Program-made: the position numbers and the translations under genes | Shown: in pieces, positions 1 to 5,393 of the stretch | Numbering within the stretch: the first letter of the stretch is position 1 | Layout of the letters: each line of letters opens with the position of its first letter | Origin: Oscillospiraceae bacterium | GTDB lineage: Bacteria > Bacillota > Clostridia > Oscillospirales > Ruminococcaceae | Length of the DNA: 5,443 nucleotides | Assembly (NCBI GenBank): GCA_003508605.1 | Contig: DNUB01000009.1 | Location: forward strand, 1 to 5,443 | Direction: 5' to 3' | The notes under the pieces: generated by a model | What the model saw: only the letters and a program-made list of their open reading frames with translations | The model's database searches: none | Told to the model about the DNA's origin: nothing

Positions 1-164
1 GCCAAACGCAGTTAAAAAAGCCAACGCAGTAACCCCCGCAGGAGCGCACCCCGTCGCAAGACGGAAAAGCCAGCGGTTCGCCCGCAGCCCGTAGAAATTA
101 CCAAAAGCCAAACGCAGTTCAAAAAGCCAAACGCAGTTAAAAAGCCAAACGCAGTTTAAAAAAA
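1..164. repeat. Interrupted array of ~18-19 bp direct repeats upstream of recA
   Basis: The 13-base core GCCAAACGCAGTT occurs exactly at 1-13, 107-119, 126-138 and 144-156, each time followed by an A-rich run. A copy lacking one A (GCCAACGCAGT) is at 20-30, and a strongly decayed copy may lie at 174-186. Adjacent copies are spaced 18 or 19 bases apart, so the array is tandem but not codon-phased. Bases 31-106 interrupt it with GC-rich sequence of a different character. Each core contains a short dyad, AAAC-GCA-GTT(T). The function is unknown. It could be an interspersed intergenic repeat family, a protein-binding array, or slippage-derived sequence. The array probably extends left of the window, since a copy begins at base 1. 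Confidence 0.85.
51..64 (+). other. Small GCAA-tetraloop hairpin inside the repeat interruption
   Basis: CCGTC (51-55) pairs perfectly with GACGG (60-64) across the loop GCAA (56-59), a GNRA-type tetraloop that is especially stable as plus-strand RNA. A second weaker hairpin follows: GCGG (73-76) pairs with CCGC (82-85) around a five-base loop. No T-run follows either, so neither looks like an intrinsic terminator. They may belong to the 5' leader of recA or to the 3' part of a transcript from the left. I recognise no named RNA family. Confidence 0.45.
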
Positions 165-186
165 CCAAAAAACGCCAAGTGCAACG

Positions 187-192
187 AAAGGA
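187..192 (+). promoter_or_regulatory. Ribosome binding site of recA
   Basis: AAAGGA lies nine bases before the ATG at 202, in an otherwise A-rich stretch. It supports that start. The next in-frame Met is residue 43, inside the conserved core, so a later start is unlikely. I see no convincing -35/-10 pair for recA in 1-186. Confidence 0.7.
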
Positions 193-201
193 AAACAAAA
201 A

Positions 202-1446
202 ATGGCAAAATCCTCCAACTCCCAAAAAAAAGCAGTAGTAAAAGCAACCACCCCCGAAGAAAAGAAAAAGGCCCTTAACGCTGCCATAGATATAATCATA
301 AAGCAGTACGGCGAGGGCTCTGTTATGATAATGGGCAATCAAAAGGCAAAGCTTAACGTGGAGGCGGTCTCCACAGGCTCGCTGGGCCTTGATATGGCAC
401 TCGGAATAGGCGGACTCCCCAAGGGCAGAATCGTGGAAATTTACGGTCCCGAGTCGGGCGGCAAGACCACCGTTTCCCTTCATGCCATTGCGCAGGTGCA
501 GAAAAAGGGCGGCATTGCCGCATTTATAGACGTAGAACACGCATTGGATCCCGTATACGCCAGACAGCTGGGAGTGGACGTGGATCAGCTTATCGTATCC
601 CAGCCCGATACGGGAGAACAGGCACTTGAGATAATAGAAGCCCTTGTGCGTTCGGGGGCTATCGATGTGATCGTTCTCGACTCCGTCGCCGCAATGGTAA
701 CAAAGGCGGAAATAGAGGGCGAAATGGGCGACAGCTTTGTGGGAGTGCAGGCAAGACTTATGTCGGCGGCAATGAGAAAGCTTACCGCAGTTATATCCAA
801 ATCCGACACGGTAGCCATTTTTATTAACCAAGTCCGTGAAAAGATTGGCGTTATGTACGGAAACCCCGAAACCACACCCGGCGGACGTGCGCTGAAATTT
901 TACGCCTCCGTCAGAATCGAGGTAAGAAGCGGCGAGACTATAAAGGACGGAGATAAGATATTAGGCAGAAAAACAAAGTGCAAGGTGGTCAAGAACAAGG
1001 TAGCCCCTCCCTTTAAATCCTGCGAATTTGATATGATATACGGACAGGGAATAAGCAAGATGGGGGAAATCATAGATATGGGCGTAGAGCTGGGCATTAT
1101 CAAGAAATCCGGTTCATGGTTCAGCTATGAGAATATGAAAATAGGACAGGGCAGAGAAAGCGTTAAAAAGTGGCTTACGGAAAACCCCGATATTTCCGAC
1201 GAGGTAGAGGGAAAAATCAGAGCAAGAGCAGACGAGCTGTTTAAGCTTATGGCGGGAGAAGCTCCCGAGGAAAATTCGGGAGAAGGCGGCGGCTCCGACG
1301 GCGGCAGTGAGGACGGCGAGGGCAAGCCTGCAGAAGCACCCGCAAAAAAATCCGCAAAGGAAACCAAAAAGTCGGCGAAAAAAGCCGCCGTTGTGGAAGC
1401 GGAGGCGGATTTTGACGAGTTTTCCATAGAGGACATAGACGATTAA
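202..1446 (+). CDS. recA: RecA recombinase
   Basis: ATP-dependent recombinase of the cytoplasm. In this family RecA forms filaments on single-stranded DNA, drives homologous pairing and strand exchange, and stimulates LexA self-cleavage in the SOS response. Visible landmarks are the Walker A motif GPESGGKTT (82-90), the VEHALDP segment with the likely catalytic Glu at 112, Walker B VIVLD (156-160), the loop L1 region starting near GEMGDSF (173-179), FINQ (207-210) and loop L2 into [10 protein letters not shown] (224-233), and the C-terminal domain with WFSYE and KIGQGRE (306-319). At 414 residues it is about 60 longer than the E. coli or B. subtilis proteins (roughly 350). The excess is mostly a low-complexity tail after about residue 351: Gly/Ser/Glu-rich, then Ala/Lys-rich (376-397), then acidic to the end. 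recX starts 18 bases after the stop, which suggests co-transcription. I found no standard Firmicutes SOS box upstream. Confidence 0.99.
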   Translation: MAKSSNSQKKAVVKATTPEEKKKALNAAIDIIIKQYGEGSVMIMGNQKAKLNVEAVSTGSLGLDMALGIGGLPKGRIVEIYGPESGGKTTVSLHAIAQVQKKGGIAAFIDVEHALDPVYARQLGVDVDQLIVSQPDTGEQALEIIEALVRSGAIDVIVLDSVAAMVTKAEIEGEMGDSFVGVQARLMSAAMRKLTAVISKSDTVAIFINQVREKIGVMYGNPETTPGGRALKFYASVRIEVRSGETIKDGDKILGRKTKCKVVKNKVAPPFKSCEFDMIYGQGISKMGEIIDMGVELGIIKKSGSWFSYENMKIGQGRESVKKWLTENPDISDEVEGKIRARADELFKLMAGEAPEENSGEGGGSDGGSEDGEGKPAEAPAKKSAKETKKSAKKAAVVEAEADFDEFSIEDIDD

Positions 1447-1464
1447 ACGGCAAAGGGAAGGGCA

Positions 1465-1992
1465 ATGGGATTTATTGAGGAGGAGCAGAGGGAAGCGGAA
1501 AAAAACGCAGAATACGAAAGGGCAAGAAAAAGAGCCATGTACCTTTTGGGCAGCCGTGATTATTCCGTTGCGGCGTTAAAGGAAAAGCTGCTGAATAACT
1601 ACACCGCGGAAACCGCAGAGCGTGTTACGGAGGATATGCTGAGGTACGGCTTTCTTGACGACGAGGCCTATGCGAAAAAGCTTGCCTCTTCCCTTATCAG
1701 AGGAAAAAAGTACGGGGTTTACCGCACGAAAACCGAGATGAAAAGAAAGGGAGTCCCCGGCAACATTATAGACGACGCTTTGGCGGAATATGAAGAGGAG
1801 GATTATTCCGAGCAGCTGAAAACGGTGATCAGGAAGAAATATCTTGACAAAATCTATGACAGGGACGGCAGAAGGAGAACGGTTCAGGCTCTCGTAAGAA
1901 GAGGGTACGGTTTTTCGGAGATAAAGAAAGCCGTATTGGAGGTTTTGGAGGAAGAGGAAGAATCGGAAGAAGAGGAAGAATCGGAGGAATAA
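1465..1992 (+). CDS. recX: RecX family regulator of RecA
   Basis: RecX proteins bind RecA filaments and modulate their assembly and activity in the cytoplasm. The 175-residue length fits the short, E. coli-like form (about 166) rather than the longer Bacillus form. The family's three-helix repeats can be followed: a first near 23-64 (AMYLLGSRDYS), a second near 65-106 beginning with the characteristic LDDEAYAKKLASSLIRGKK stretch, and a third near 115-160 ending RRGYGFSEIKKAVLEV. A charged helix-like segment (1-24) precedes the repeats. The protein ends in an almost pure Glu/Ser tail (162-175). The ATG follows a purine-rich AAAGGGAAGGG stretch (1452-1462) and the recA stop by 18 bases, so translation is probably coupled to recA. 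The assignment rests on the repeat motifs plus position directly after recA. Confidence 0.95.
   Translation: MGFIEEEQREAEKNAEYERARKRAMYLLGSRDYSVAALKEKLLNNYTAETAERVTEDMLRYGFLDDEAYAKKLASSLIRGKKYGVYRTKTEMKRKGVPGNIIDDALAEYEEEDYSEQLKTVIRKKYLDKIYDRDGRRRTVQALVRRGYGFSEIKKAVLEVLEEEEESEEEEESEE
1951..1985 (+). repeat. 18-bp tandem duplication encoding the RecX acidic tail
   Basis: The 17 bases at 1951-1967 recur exactly at 1969-1985, giving a period of 18 bases (six codons). The product is a doubled Glu5-Ser unit at the extreme C-terminus of RecX. The frame is kept, so copy-number change by slippage would lengthen or shorten the acidic tail without breaking the gene. Confidence 0.85.
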
Positions 1993-2010
1993 GAGAAAAC
2001 GGGAATATGA

Positions 2011-2133
2011 ATGCGGAAAAGGCTGCAAGAGCAAGCAGACCGTGTAATAAACGGTATTATTGCTCCATCGGTTAAAGCATGCCGCAGAATCCGGGCGCAA
2101 ATAAAAAAATTCAAGGCTGTTATTGCAATTTAG
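2011..2133 (+). CDS. Possible 40-residue cationic peptide ORF
   Basis: An ATG at 2011 opens 40 codons ending at TAG 2131-2133. The predicted peptide begins MRKRLQEQADRV and ends in a basic, helix-compatible segment (about residues 21-40) that alternates Lys/Arg with Ile/Val/Ala. It has eleven Lys/Arg against two Asp/Glu. It lies in the same frame as recX but is separated by the recX TAA and a second in-frame TGA at 2008-2010, so it is not a read-on tail; RecX already has its full set of repeats. The ribosome site is weak: GGGAA at 2001-2005, five bases upstream. The stop lies inside the 5' arm of the hairpin at 2130-2158. It matches no family I recognise. It could be a small membrane-active or leader peptide, or a chance ORF. 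Another 22-codon ORF (2007-2075) overlaps it in a different frame. Confidence 0.3.
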   Translation: MRKRLQEQADRVINGIIAPSVKACRRIRAQIKKFKAVIAI

Positions 2134-2158
2134 GGAAACCCTGATAGGTTCTCCCTAA
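2130..2158 (+). other. Strong inverted repeat in the recX-rimO gap
   Basis: TTAGGGA (2130-2136) pairs with TCCCTAA (2152-2158), and AACC (2137-2140) pairs with GGTT (2147-2150). The result is an 11-bp stem with a single bulged C at 2151 and the hexaloop CTGATA. No T-run follows on the plus strand, so it is not a standard intrinsic terminator. It could be a processing or stability element at the end of the recA-recX message, part of the rimO leader, or a protein-binding operator. Confidence 0.6.
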
Positions 2159-2161
2159 GAC

Positions 2162-2174
2162 CCGTTAAAAACGG
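2162..2174 (+). other. Second small hairpin before rimO
   Basis: CCGTT (2162-2166) pairs with AACGG (2170-2174) around a three-A loop, starting four bases after the larger stem. The palindrome GCTATAGC (2177-2184) comes next. Together these make a compact structured block ending 39 bases before rimO. I cannot match it to a known riboswitch: there is no T-box, SAM, TPP or preQ1 core motif. Confidence 0.4.
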
Positions 2175-2199
2175 ACGCTATAGCTCCTAATACAGTAAA

Positions 2200-2222
2200 A
2201 AAAAGAAATCAGAGGTCTTTTT
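2200..2222 (+). promoter_or_regulatory. rimO ribosome binding site within an A/T hairpin
   Basis: The Shine-Dalgarno site AGAGG (2211-2215) lies eight bases before the rimO ATG and fixes that start. It falls in the nine-base loop of a possible stem between AAAAAGA (2200-2206) and TCTTTTT (2216-2222). The stem is mostly A-U pairs and weak, so a regulatory effect is only a possibility. Confidence 0.5.
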
Positions 2223-2223
2223 A

Positions 2224-3549
2224 ATGAAAGAAATAAAGGTAGGAATGGTCTCCCTCGGCTGCCCCAAAAACCAGTGCGACGCCGAGCTGATGATGAGAAA
2301 GATACATGACGCAGGCTACAGGCTGGTATCCGAGCCGGGGCTTGCCGACGTGGTAATAATAAATACCTGCGGCTTTATACAGTCCGCCAAGGAAGAAGCC
2401 ATTGAAGAAATTATGGAGGCGGTTAACCGCAAAAACGATAATATCAACAAAAAAATAATTGTCACAGGCTGCCTTGCACAAAGGTATACAAAGCTTATGG
2501 ACGAGGAATTTCCCGAGGTTGACGCCGTTCTGGGCTTAGGCTGCAACGGCGGTATCGTTGCCGCAATCGAGGAGGTTTTAAAGGATAAAAGGGTAATAAA
2601 GGAAACCGCCATAGGCGATTACAATATAGAGGGGGACAGACTGATGTCTACCATGCCCCACTACGCCTATCTGAGAATTGCGGACGGCTGTGACAACCGC
2701 TGTACCTACTGCGCAATTCCTTATATAAGAGGACGCTTCAGAAGCAGACCTATGGAAAACCTTGTGAAGGAGGCGGAGGGACTGGCGGAAAAGGGCGTAA
2801 AGGAGCTTATCCTCGTAGCACAGGACACCACACGCTACGGACTTGATCTGTACAAAAGGCTTATGCTGCCCGAGCTTTTAAACAGGCTTTGCGAAATCGA
2901 GGGCGTTAAGTGGATAAGGCTTTTATACTGCTATCCCGAAAGAGTGACCGACGAGCTGATAGACGTTATGGCGTCCCGGGAAAAGGTTATCCCCTACATA
3001 GATATTCCCATTCAGCACTGCAACAGGGATATTTTAAAGGCAATGAACAGGCAGGGGGACGAGCAGACCTTGTGGGATCTTTTCGCAAAGCTGCGTACAA
3101 GGATACCGGGGCTTATTCTCCGCACCACGCTTATTACAGGCTTTCCGGGAGAAACGGAGGATCAGTTTGTGGAGCTGGCGGAATTTGCCAACAACGTTAA
3201 ATTTGAGCATTTGGGCTGCTTCCCCTATTCGAGAGAGGACGACACGCCCGCTGCGAAAATGGAAAATCAGATTCCCGAATCCGAGAAAAAGCACAGAGCG
3301 GAAATTATTACCGAGCAGCAGGAGATAAGAGCCGCAGATTTCTGCGAACAGCAGAAGGGAAAGGTCTTTGAAACGGTAGTGGAGGGCTATGACAGATATT
3401 TTGAAATGTACTTCGGCAGAAATTATATGTACGCTCCCGAGATAGACGGAATGGTTTACTTTAAGGGAAAGGGACTTAAAACGGGACAGTTTGTTAATGT
3501 TAAAATAACTGAAAGCATGGAAAATAATTTAATAGGGGAAACCGTTTGA
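2224..3549 (+). CDS. rimO: Ribosomal protein S12 methylthiotransferase RimO
   Basis: Radical-SAM enzyme that adds a methylthio group to the beta carbon of a conserved Asp in ribosomal protein S12, using S-adenosylmethionine and two iron-sulfur clusters. The domain order is complete. The N-terminal methylthiotransferase domain has Cys13 (SLGCPKNQ), Cys49 (NTCGF) and Cys83 (TGCLAQ). The radical-SAM domain has the CxxxCxxC cluster ligands Cys156, Cys160 and Cys163 (GCDNRCTYC). A C-terminal TRAM domain runs from about residue 377. The 441-residue length is usual for RimO. The NTCGFIQSAKEEAIEEI stretch favours RimO over the tRNA-modifying relatives MiaB and MtaB; that choice is from motif memory, not a tree. 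The start is supported by AGAGG at 2211-2215. pgsA begins 39 bases after the stop, so both are probably in one transcript. Confidence 0.96.
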   Translation: MKEIKVGMVSLGCPKNQCDAELMMRKIHDAGYRLVSEPGLADVVIINTCGFIQSAKEEAIEEIMEAVNRKNDNINKKIIVTGCLAQRYTKLMDEEFPEVDAVLGLGCNGGIVAAIEEVLKDKRVIKETAIGDYNIEGDRLMSTMPHYAYLRIADGCDNRCTYCAIPYIRGRFRSRPMENLVKEAEGLAEKGVKELILVAQDTTRYGLDLYKRLMLPELLNRLCEIEGVKWIRLLYCYPERVTDELIDVMASREKVIPYIDIPIQHCNRDILKAMNRQGDEQTLWDLFAKLRTRIPGLILRTTLITGFPGETEDQFVELAEFANNVKFEHLGCFPYSREDDTPAAKMENQIPESEKKHRAEIITEQQEIRAADFCEQQKGKVFETVVEGYDRYFEMYFGRNYMYAPEIDGMVYFKGKGLKTGQFVNVKITESMENNLIGETV

Positions 3550-3575
3550 TTTGTATACGGTTTTTGAAAGCGAAA

Positions 3576-3581
3576 GAGGAG
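3576..3581 (+). promoter_or_regulatory. Ribosome binding site of pgsA deciding a GTG start
   Basis: GAGGAG lies seven bases before GTG at 3589. That start gives the MNLPNKLT opening typical of PgsA proteins, so the GTG is preferred over any internal ATG. Confidence 0.8.
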
Positions 3582-3588
3582 TAGTATT

Positions 3589-4164
3589 GTGAATCTTCCT
3601 AACAAGTTAACATTGGCAAGAATAATTGCCGTACCTTTTTATGTAATATGTATGCTTCGCAGCGATATACCCTTGAATTACCTTTGGGCACTGATTATCT
3701 TTGTTTTGGCGTCCCTTACCGATTTGATAGACGGAAAAATCGCCAGAAGGCAGGGCTTGGTCACCGATTTGGGTAAATTCCTCGATCCCCTGGCGGATAA
3801 GATACTTGTCAGCTCTGCGCTTATCTGTATGGCTGATCTGCACTGGTGCTATTCCTTTACGGTGATTATCATTATCGCAAGAGAGTTTATCGTGTCGGGC
3901 TTAAGGCTTATAGCGGCAGGGAACAGAGACCATGTGGTTATTGCGGCGGGGATATGGGGAAAGATGAAAACGGCTGCAACTATGGGCTCGATCTGTATCA
4001 TAACGGCAATGTATATTTTTTCGGTTAATTTCAGCCTGCTGCCTGCCGATTTCCCCATAAGGCAGATCTCGGAAATCCTTATGTACATATGTACGCTTTT
4101 GACCATTATAAGCGGCGGTATTTACCTTAAAAAATATTGGCATTTATTTACGGGGAGCAAGTGA
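3589..4164 (+). CDS. pgsA: CDP-diacylglycerol-glycerol-3-phosphate 3-phosphatidyltransferase
   Basis: Integral membrane enzyme of the CDP-alcohol phosphatidyltransferase family. It joins CDP-diacylglycerol and glycerol-3-phosphate to give phosphatidylglycerophosphate and CMP, the committed step to phosphatidylglycerol and cardiolipin. The family signature is complete: Asp45, Asp48-Gly49, Ala52-Arg53, Gly62, Asp66 and Asp70, in the spacing DGx2ARx8Gx3Dx3D. The acidic residues bind the divalent metals. Hydrophobic segments lie near residues 10-24, 30-44, 71-85, 88-108, 115-145 and 160-181, consistent with a multi-helix membrane protein. The 191-residue length is normal. The start codon is GTG with a good ribosome site. 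The next gene begins 16 bases after the stop, and its Shine-Dalgarno site overlaps the pgsA stop codon, which suggests coupled translation. Confidence 0.96.
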   Translation: MNLPNKLTLARIIAVPFYVICMLRSDIPLNYLWALIIFVLASLTDLIDGKIARRQGLVTDLGKFLDPLADKILVSSALICMADLHWCYSFTVIIIIAREFIVSGLRLIAAGNRDHVVIAAGIWGKMKTAATMGSICIITAMYIFSVNFSLLPADFPIRQISEILMYICTLLTIISGGIYLKKYWHLFTGSK

Positions 4165-4173
4165 GAAGGAGGG
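4164..4173 (+). promoter_or_regulatory. Very strong ribosome binding site of the zinc-ribbon gene
   Basis: AGAAGGAGGG is nearly ideal for pairing with the 16S anti-Shine-Dalgarno sequence and ends seven bases before ATG 4181. It overlaps the last base of the pgsA TGA. It is the strongest ribosome site in the window and indicates a translated gene. Confidence 0.85.
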
Positions 4174-4180
4174 TATCCAT

Positions 4181-5290
4181 ATGAAATGCAGCAAATGCGG
4201 AGCGGAAAACCAAAAGGGCAGATTTTGCGAGGAATGCGGAGAGGCGTTGGAGGATCAAAGCAGGGAACGGGACCGTGAGCCCGAAAACGACAGCACCGGC
4301 GGCGAAAAGGCGGAAAAGCCCGATAAAAAAGAAAAAATTGCGGAAAAGAAGGCGGAGGAAAACTCTTCTCGGACAAATGAGGATTCGCAGGAGGAAAAAC
4401 CCGCCGAGGGCGACGTGAAGGAAGCTCTTCAAAATCTGGAAAACTACGAGCAGGGAACCATAACCGACCCAAAGGACAAGCCCAAGGAAAAGAAAAAAAG
4501 CTTTTTGTACCCTAAAAATCCCATGCTGTGGTCGTTTTTATGGCTTTTGCTTTTCGGAGCGATTTTGGGGACGCTGTCCGCTATATTCTTTAATACGGAT
4601 TTAGAGGGCAAGGAGATAGCATTCGGAATTATCTTTGCCGTATTTGCGGCAGGAGTTCTTGCCATAAACTTTGTATACTATTTTCCTGCGGCATTACAGC
4701 TGGACAAGCTGCTTAAGGGAAAAGGCGCAAGGCTTGAATACCGTTTAAAGAATTATGAGCTGATAGATATTGCGGAAAAGGCGAAAAAGCGCAACAGGGG
4801 CTTTTATCTTGCCATAGGGCTTTTCGGGCTGGCGTTTACGGTTTACTACATTTACATTCTTGCAACCACCGTGCAGCAGACCACGCTTATGTGGGTAAGC
4901 CTTATTTTCAGCGCATGCGTGTTTGTTATCTGCGGAACGCTGTTTTTCGTAATGCCCAAATTCAACTACGGGAAAACCATGGAAAACGGAAGCAGGGTAA
5001 TTATAGGAAATAAGTCGGTATACTACGGCGGCACATACTATCATTGGAGAAACGTGCAGCCCGACGCAACCTTCGGAAAGGTAAACACCAAAAAGCATGA
5101 GCTGGAAATAACCTTTACGCAGGAATTTAAAAACGGAAAATCCCAAAAGCAGCGAGTGGAGATTTACGCCCCCGATACTGCCTTAAGGGAAATAACGGGG
5201 CTTCTTGAGGAGTACGAAAGGAGCAATAAAAAGTACAGGGAGAAAAAAGAAGAGATGTCGGTGGTAAACGGCAAGCCCGTATCCAAATAA
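4181..5290 (+). CDS. Zinc-ribbon protein with charged linker and four predicted membrane helices
   Basis: I cannot assign a gene name or function. The 369-residue product opens with a four-Cys zinc ribbon: CSKCG (Cys3, Cys6) and CEECG (Cys16, Cys19). A long hydrophilic linker rich in Glu, Lys, Asp and Pro follows (about 24-107). Four hydrophobic segments then fit membrane helices, near 116-137, 145-168, 208-229 and 236-258, with a basic segment between the second and third. A soluble tail (about 262-369) alternates short hydrophobic and polar runs (SRVIIGNKSVYYGG, HELEITFTQEF, QRVEIYAPD), suggesting beta strands. It resembles membrane-anchored PH-like domains of Firmicutes, but that is a guess from pattern. 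There is no signal peptide, so the zinc ribbon is probably cytoplasmic. The very strong ribosome site and tight spacing suggest co-expression with pgsA. The Lys/Glu linker has an A/G-rich codon composition. Confidence 0.9.
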   Translation: MKCSKCGAENQKGRFCEECGEALEDQSRERDREPENDSTGGEKAEKPDKKEKIAEKKAEENSSRTNEDSQEEKPAEGDVKEALQNLENYEQGTITDPKDKPKEKKKSFLYPKNPMLWSFLWLLLFGAILGTLSAIFFNTDLEGKEIAFGIIFAVFAAGVLAINFVYYFPAALQLDKLLKGKGARLEYRLKNYELIDIAEKAKKRNRGFYLAIGLFGLAFTVYYIYILATTVQQTTLMWVSLIFSACVFVICGTLFFVMPKFNYGKTMENGSRVIIGNKSVYYGGTYYHWRNVQPDATFGKVNTKKHELEITFTQEFKNGKSQKQRVEIYAPDTALREITGLLEEYERSNKKYREKKEEMSVVNGKPVSK

Positions 5291-5346
5291 TGTCACAGAC
5301 GGGAAACGGGGTTCCGCCGAAAAGGGATTGCGTTCAAAAGGTTTTT

Positions 5347-5352
5347 TATAAT
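5347..5352 (+). promoter_or_regulatory. Perfect -10 hexamer candidate, start of a possible right-hand transcript
   Basis: TATAAT matches the sigma-70/sigma-A -10 consensus exactly and follows a T6 run. No good -35 element sits 16-18 bases upstream; TTGCGT at 5328-5333 is only 13 bases away. If used, transcription would begin near 5359, just before the complementary segments described next. An AT-rich match by chance is possible. Confidence 0.35.
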
Positions 5353-5370
5353 CAAAATCCGATGTCCCCC

Positions 5371-5393
5371 GCCTTTTGCGGCAAGCAAAAGGC
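5371..5393 (+). other. Perfect 9-bp stem-loop in the terminal intergenic region
   Basis: GCCTTTTGC (5371-5379) pairs perfectly with GCAAAAGGC (5385-5393) around loop GGCAA. No T-run follows on either strand, so it is not a clear terminator. Flanking segments can also pair: TCCCCC (5365-5370) with GGGGGA (5434-5439), or CCCGCC (5368-5373) with GGCGGG (5409-5414), the latter competing with the stem. An AGGAGG at 5405-5410 has no ATG, GTG or TTG at a normal distance. The purine run GGGGGAG (5434-5440) could be the ribosome site of a gene starting just past the window. The rest of 5291-5443 shows no coding signal that I trust. Confidence 0.5.

Noticed and set aside
107..157. SOS (LexA) boxes in the repeats before recA
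   Set aside because: The AAAC-GCA-GTT(T/C) dyads have a three-base spacer and lack the outer C/G of the Firmicutes consensus GAAC-N4-GTTC. The similarity is noted but not called.
1..164. CRISPR array
   Set aside because: The repeats are too short, the spacers are only five or six A-rich bases, and no cas genes are present.
1..180. A minus-strand reading frame open across the repeat region
   Set aside because: It has no supported start or ribosome site, its openness comes from the T-rich complement of the repeats, and the 18/19-base repeat spacing shifts frame between copies, which is not coding behaviour.
1125..1465. Minus-strand ORFs over the recA tail
   Set aside because: They are antisense shadows of low-complexity Gly/Ser/Ala/Lys codons in recA, without ribosome sites or recognisable domains.
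1576..2100. A 174-codon minus-strand ORF over recX
   Set aside because: It is antisense to a well-supported recX; its Phe/Leu-rich runs come from the complement of Glu/Lys codons.
2123..2151. A promoter for rimO (TTGCAA at 2123-2128)
   Set aside because: No acceptable -10 hexamer lies 16-18 bases downstream, and it overlaps the strong hairpin.
4083..4094. 12-base perfect palindrome GTACATATGTAC inside pgsA
   Set aside because: It is ordinary coding sequence for a Met-Tyr-Ile-Cys-Thr stretch and has no partner elements; chance is the simpler explanation.
5291..5347. Intrinsic terminator ending in the T6 run after the zinc-ribbon gene
   Set aside because: I could not find a stable stem immediately before the T-run at 5342-5347; the nearest complementary CCTTTTG lies downstream of it.
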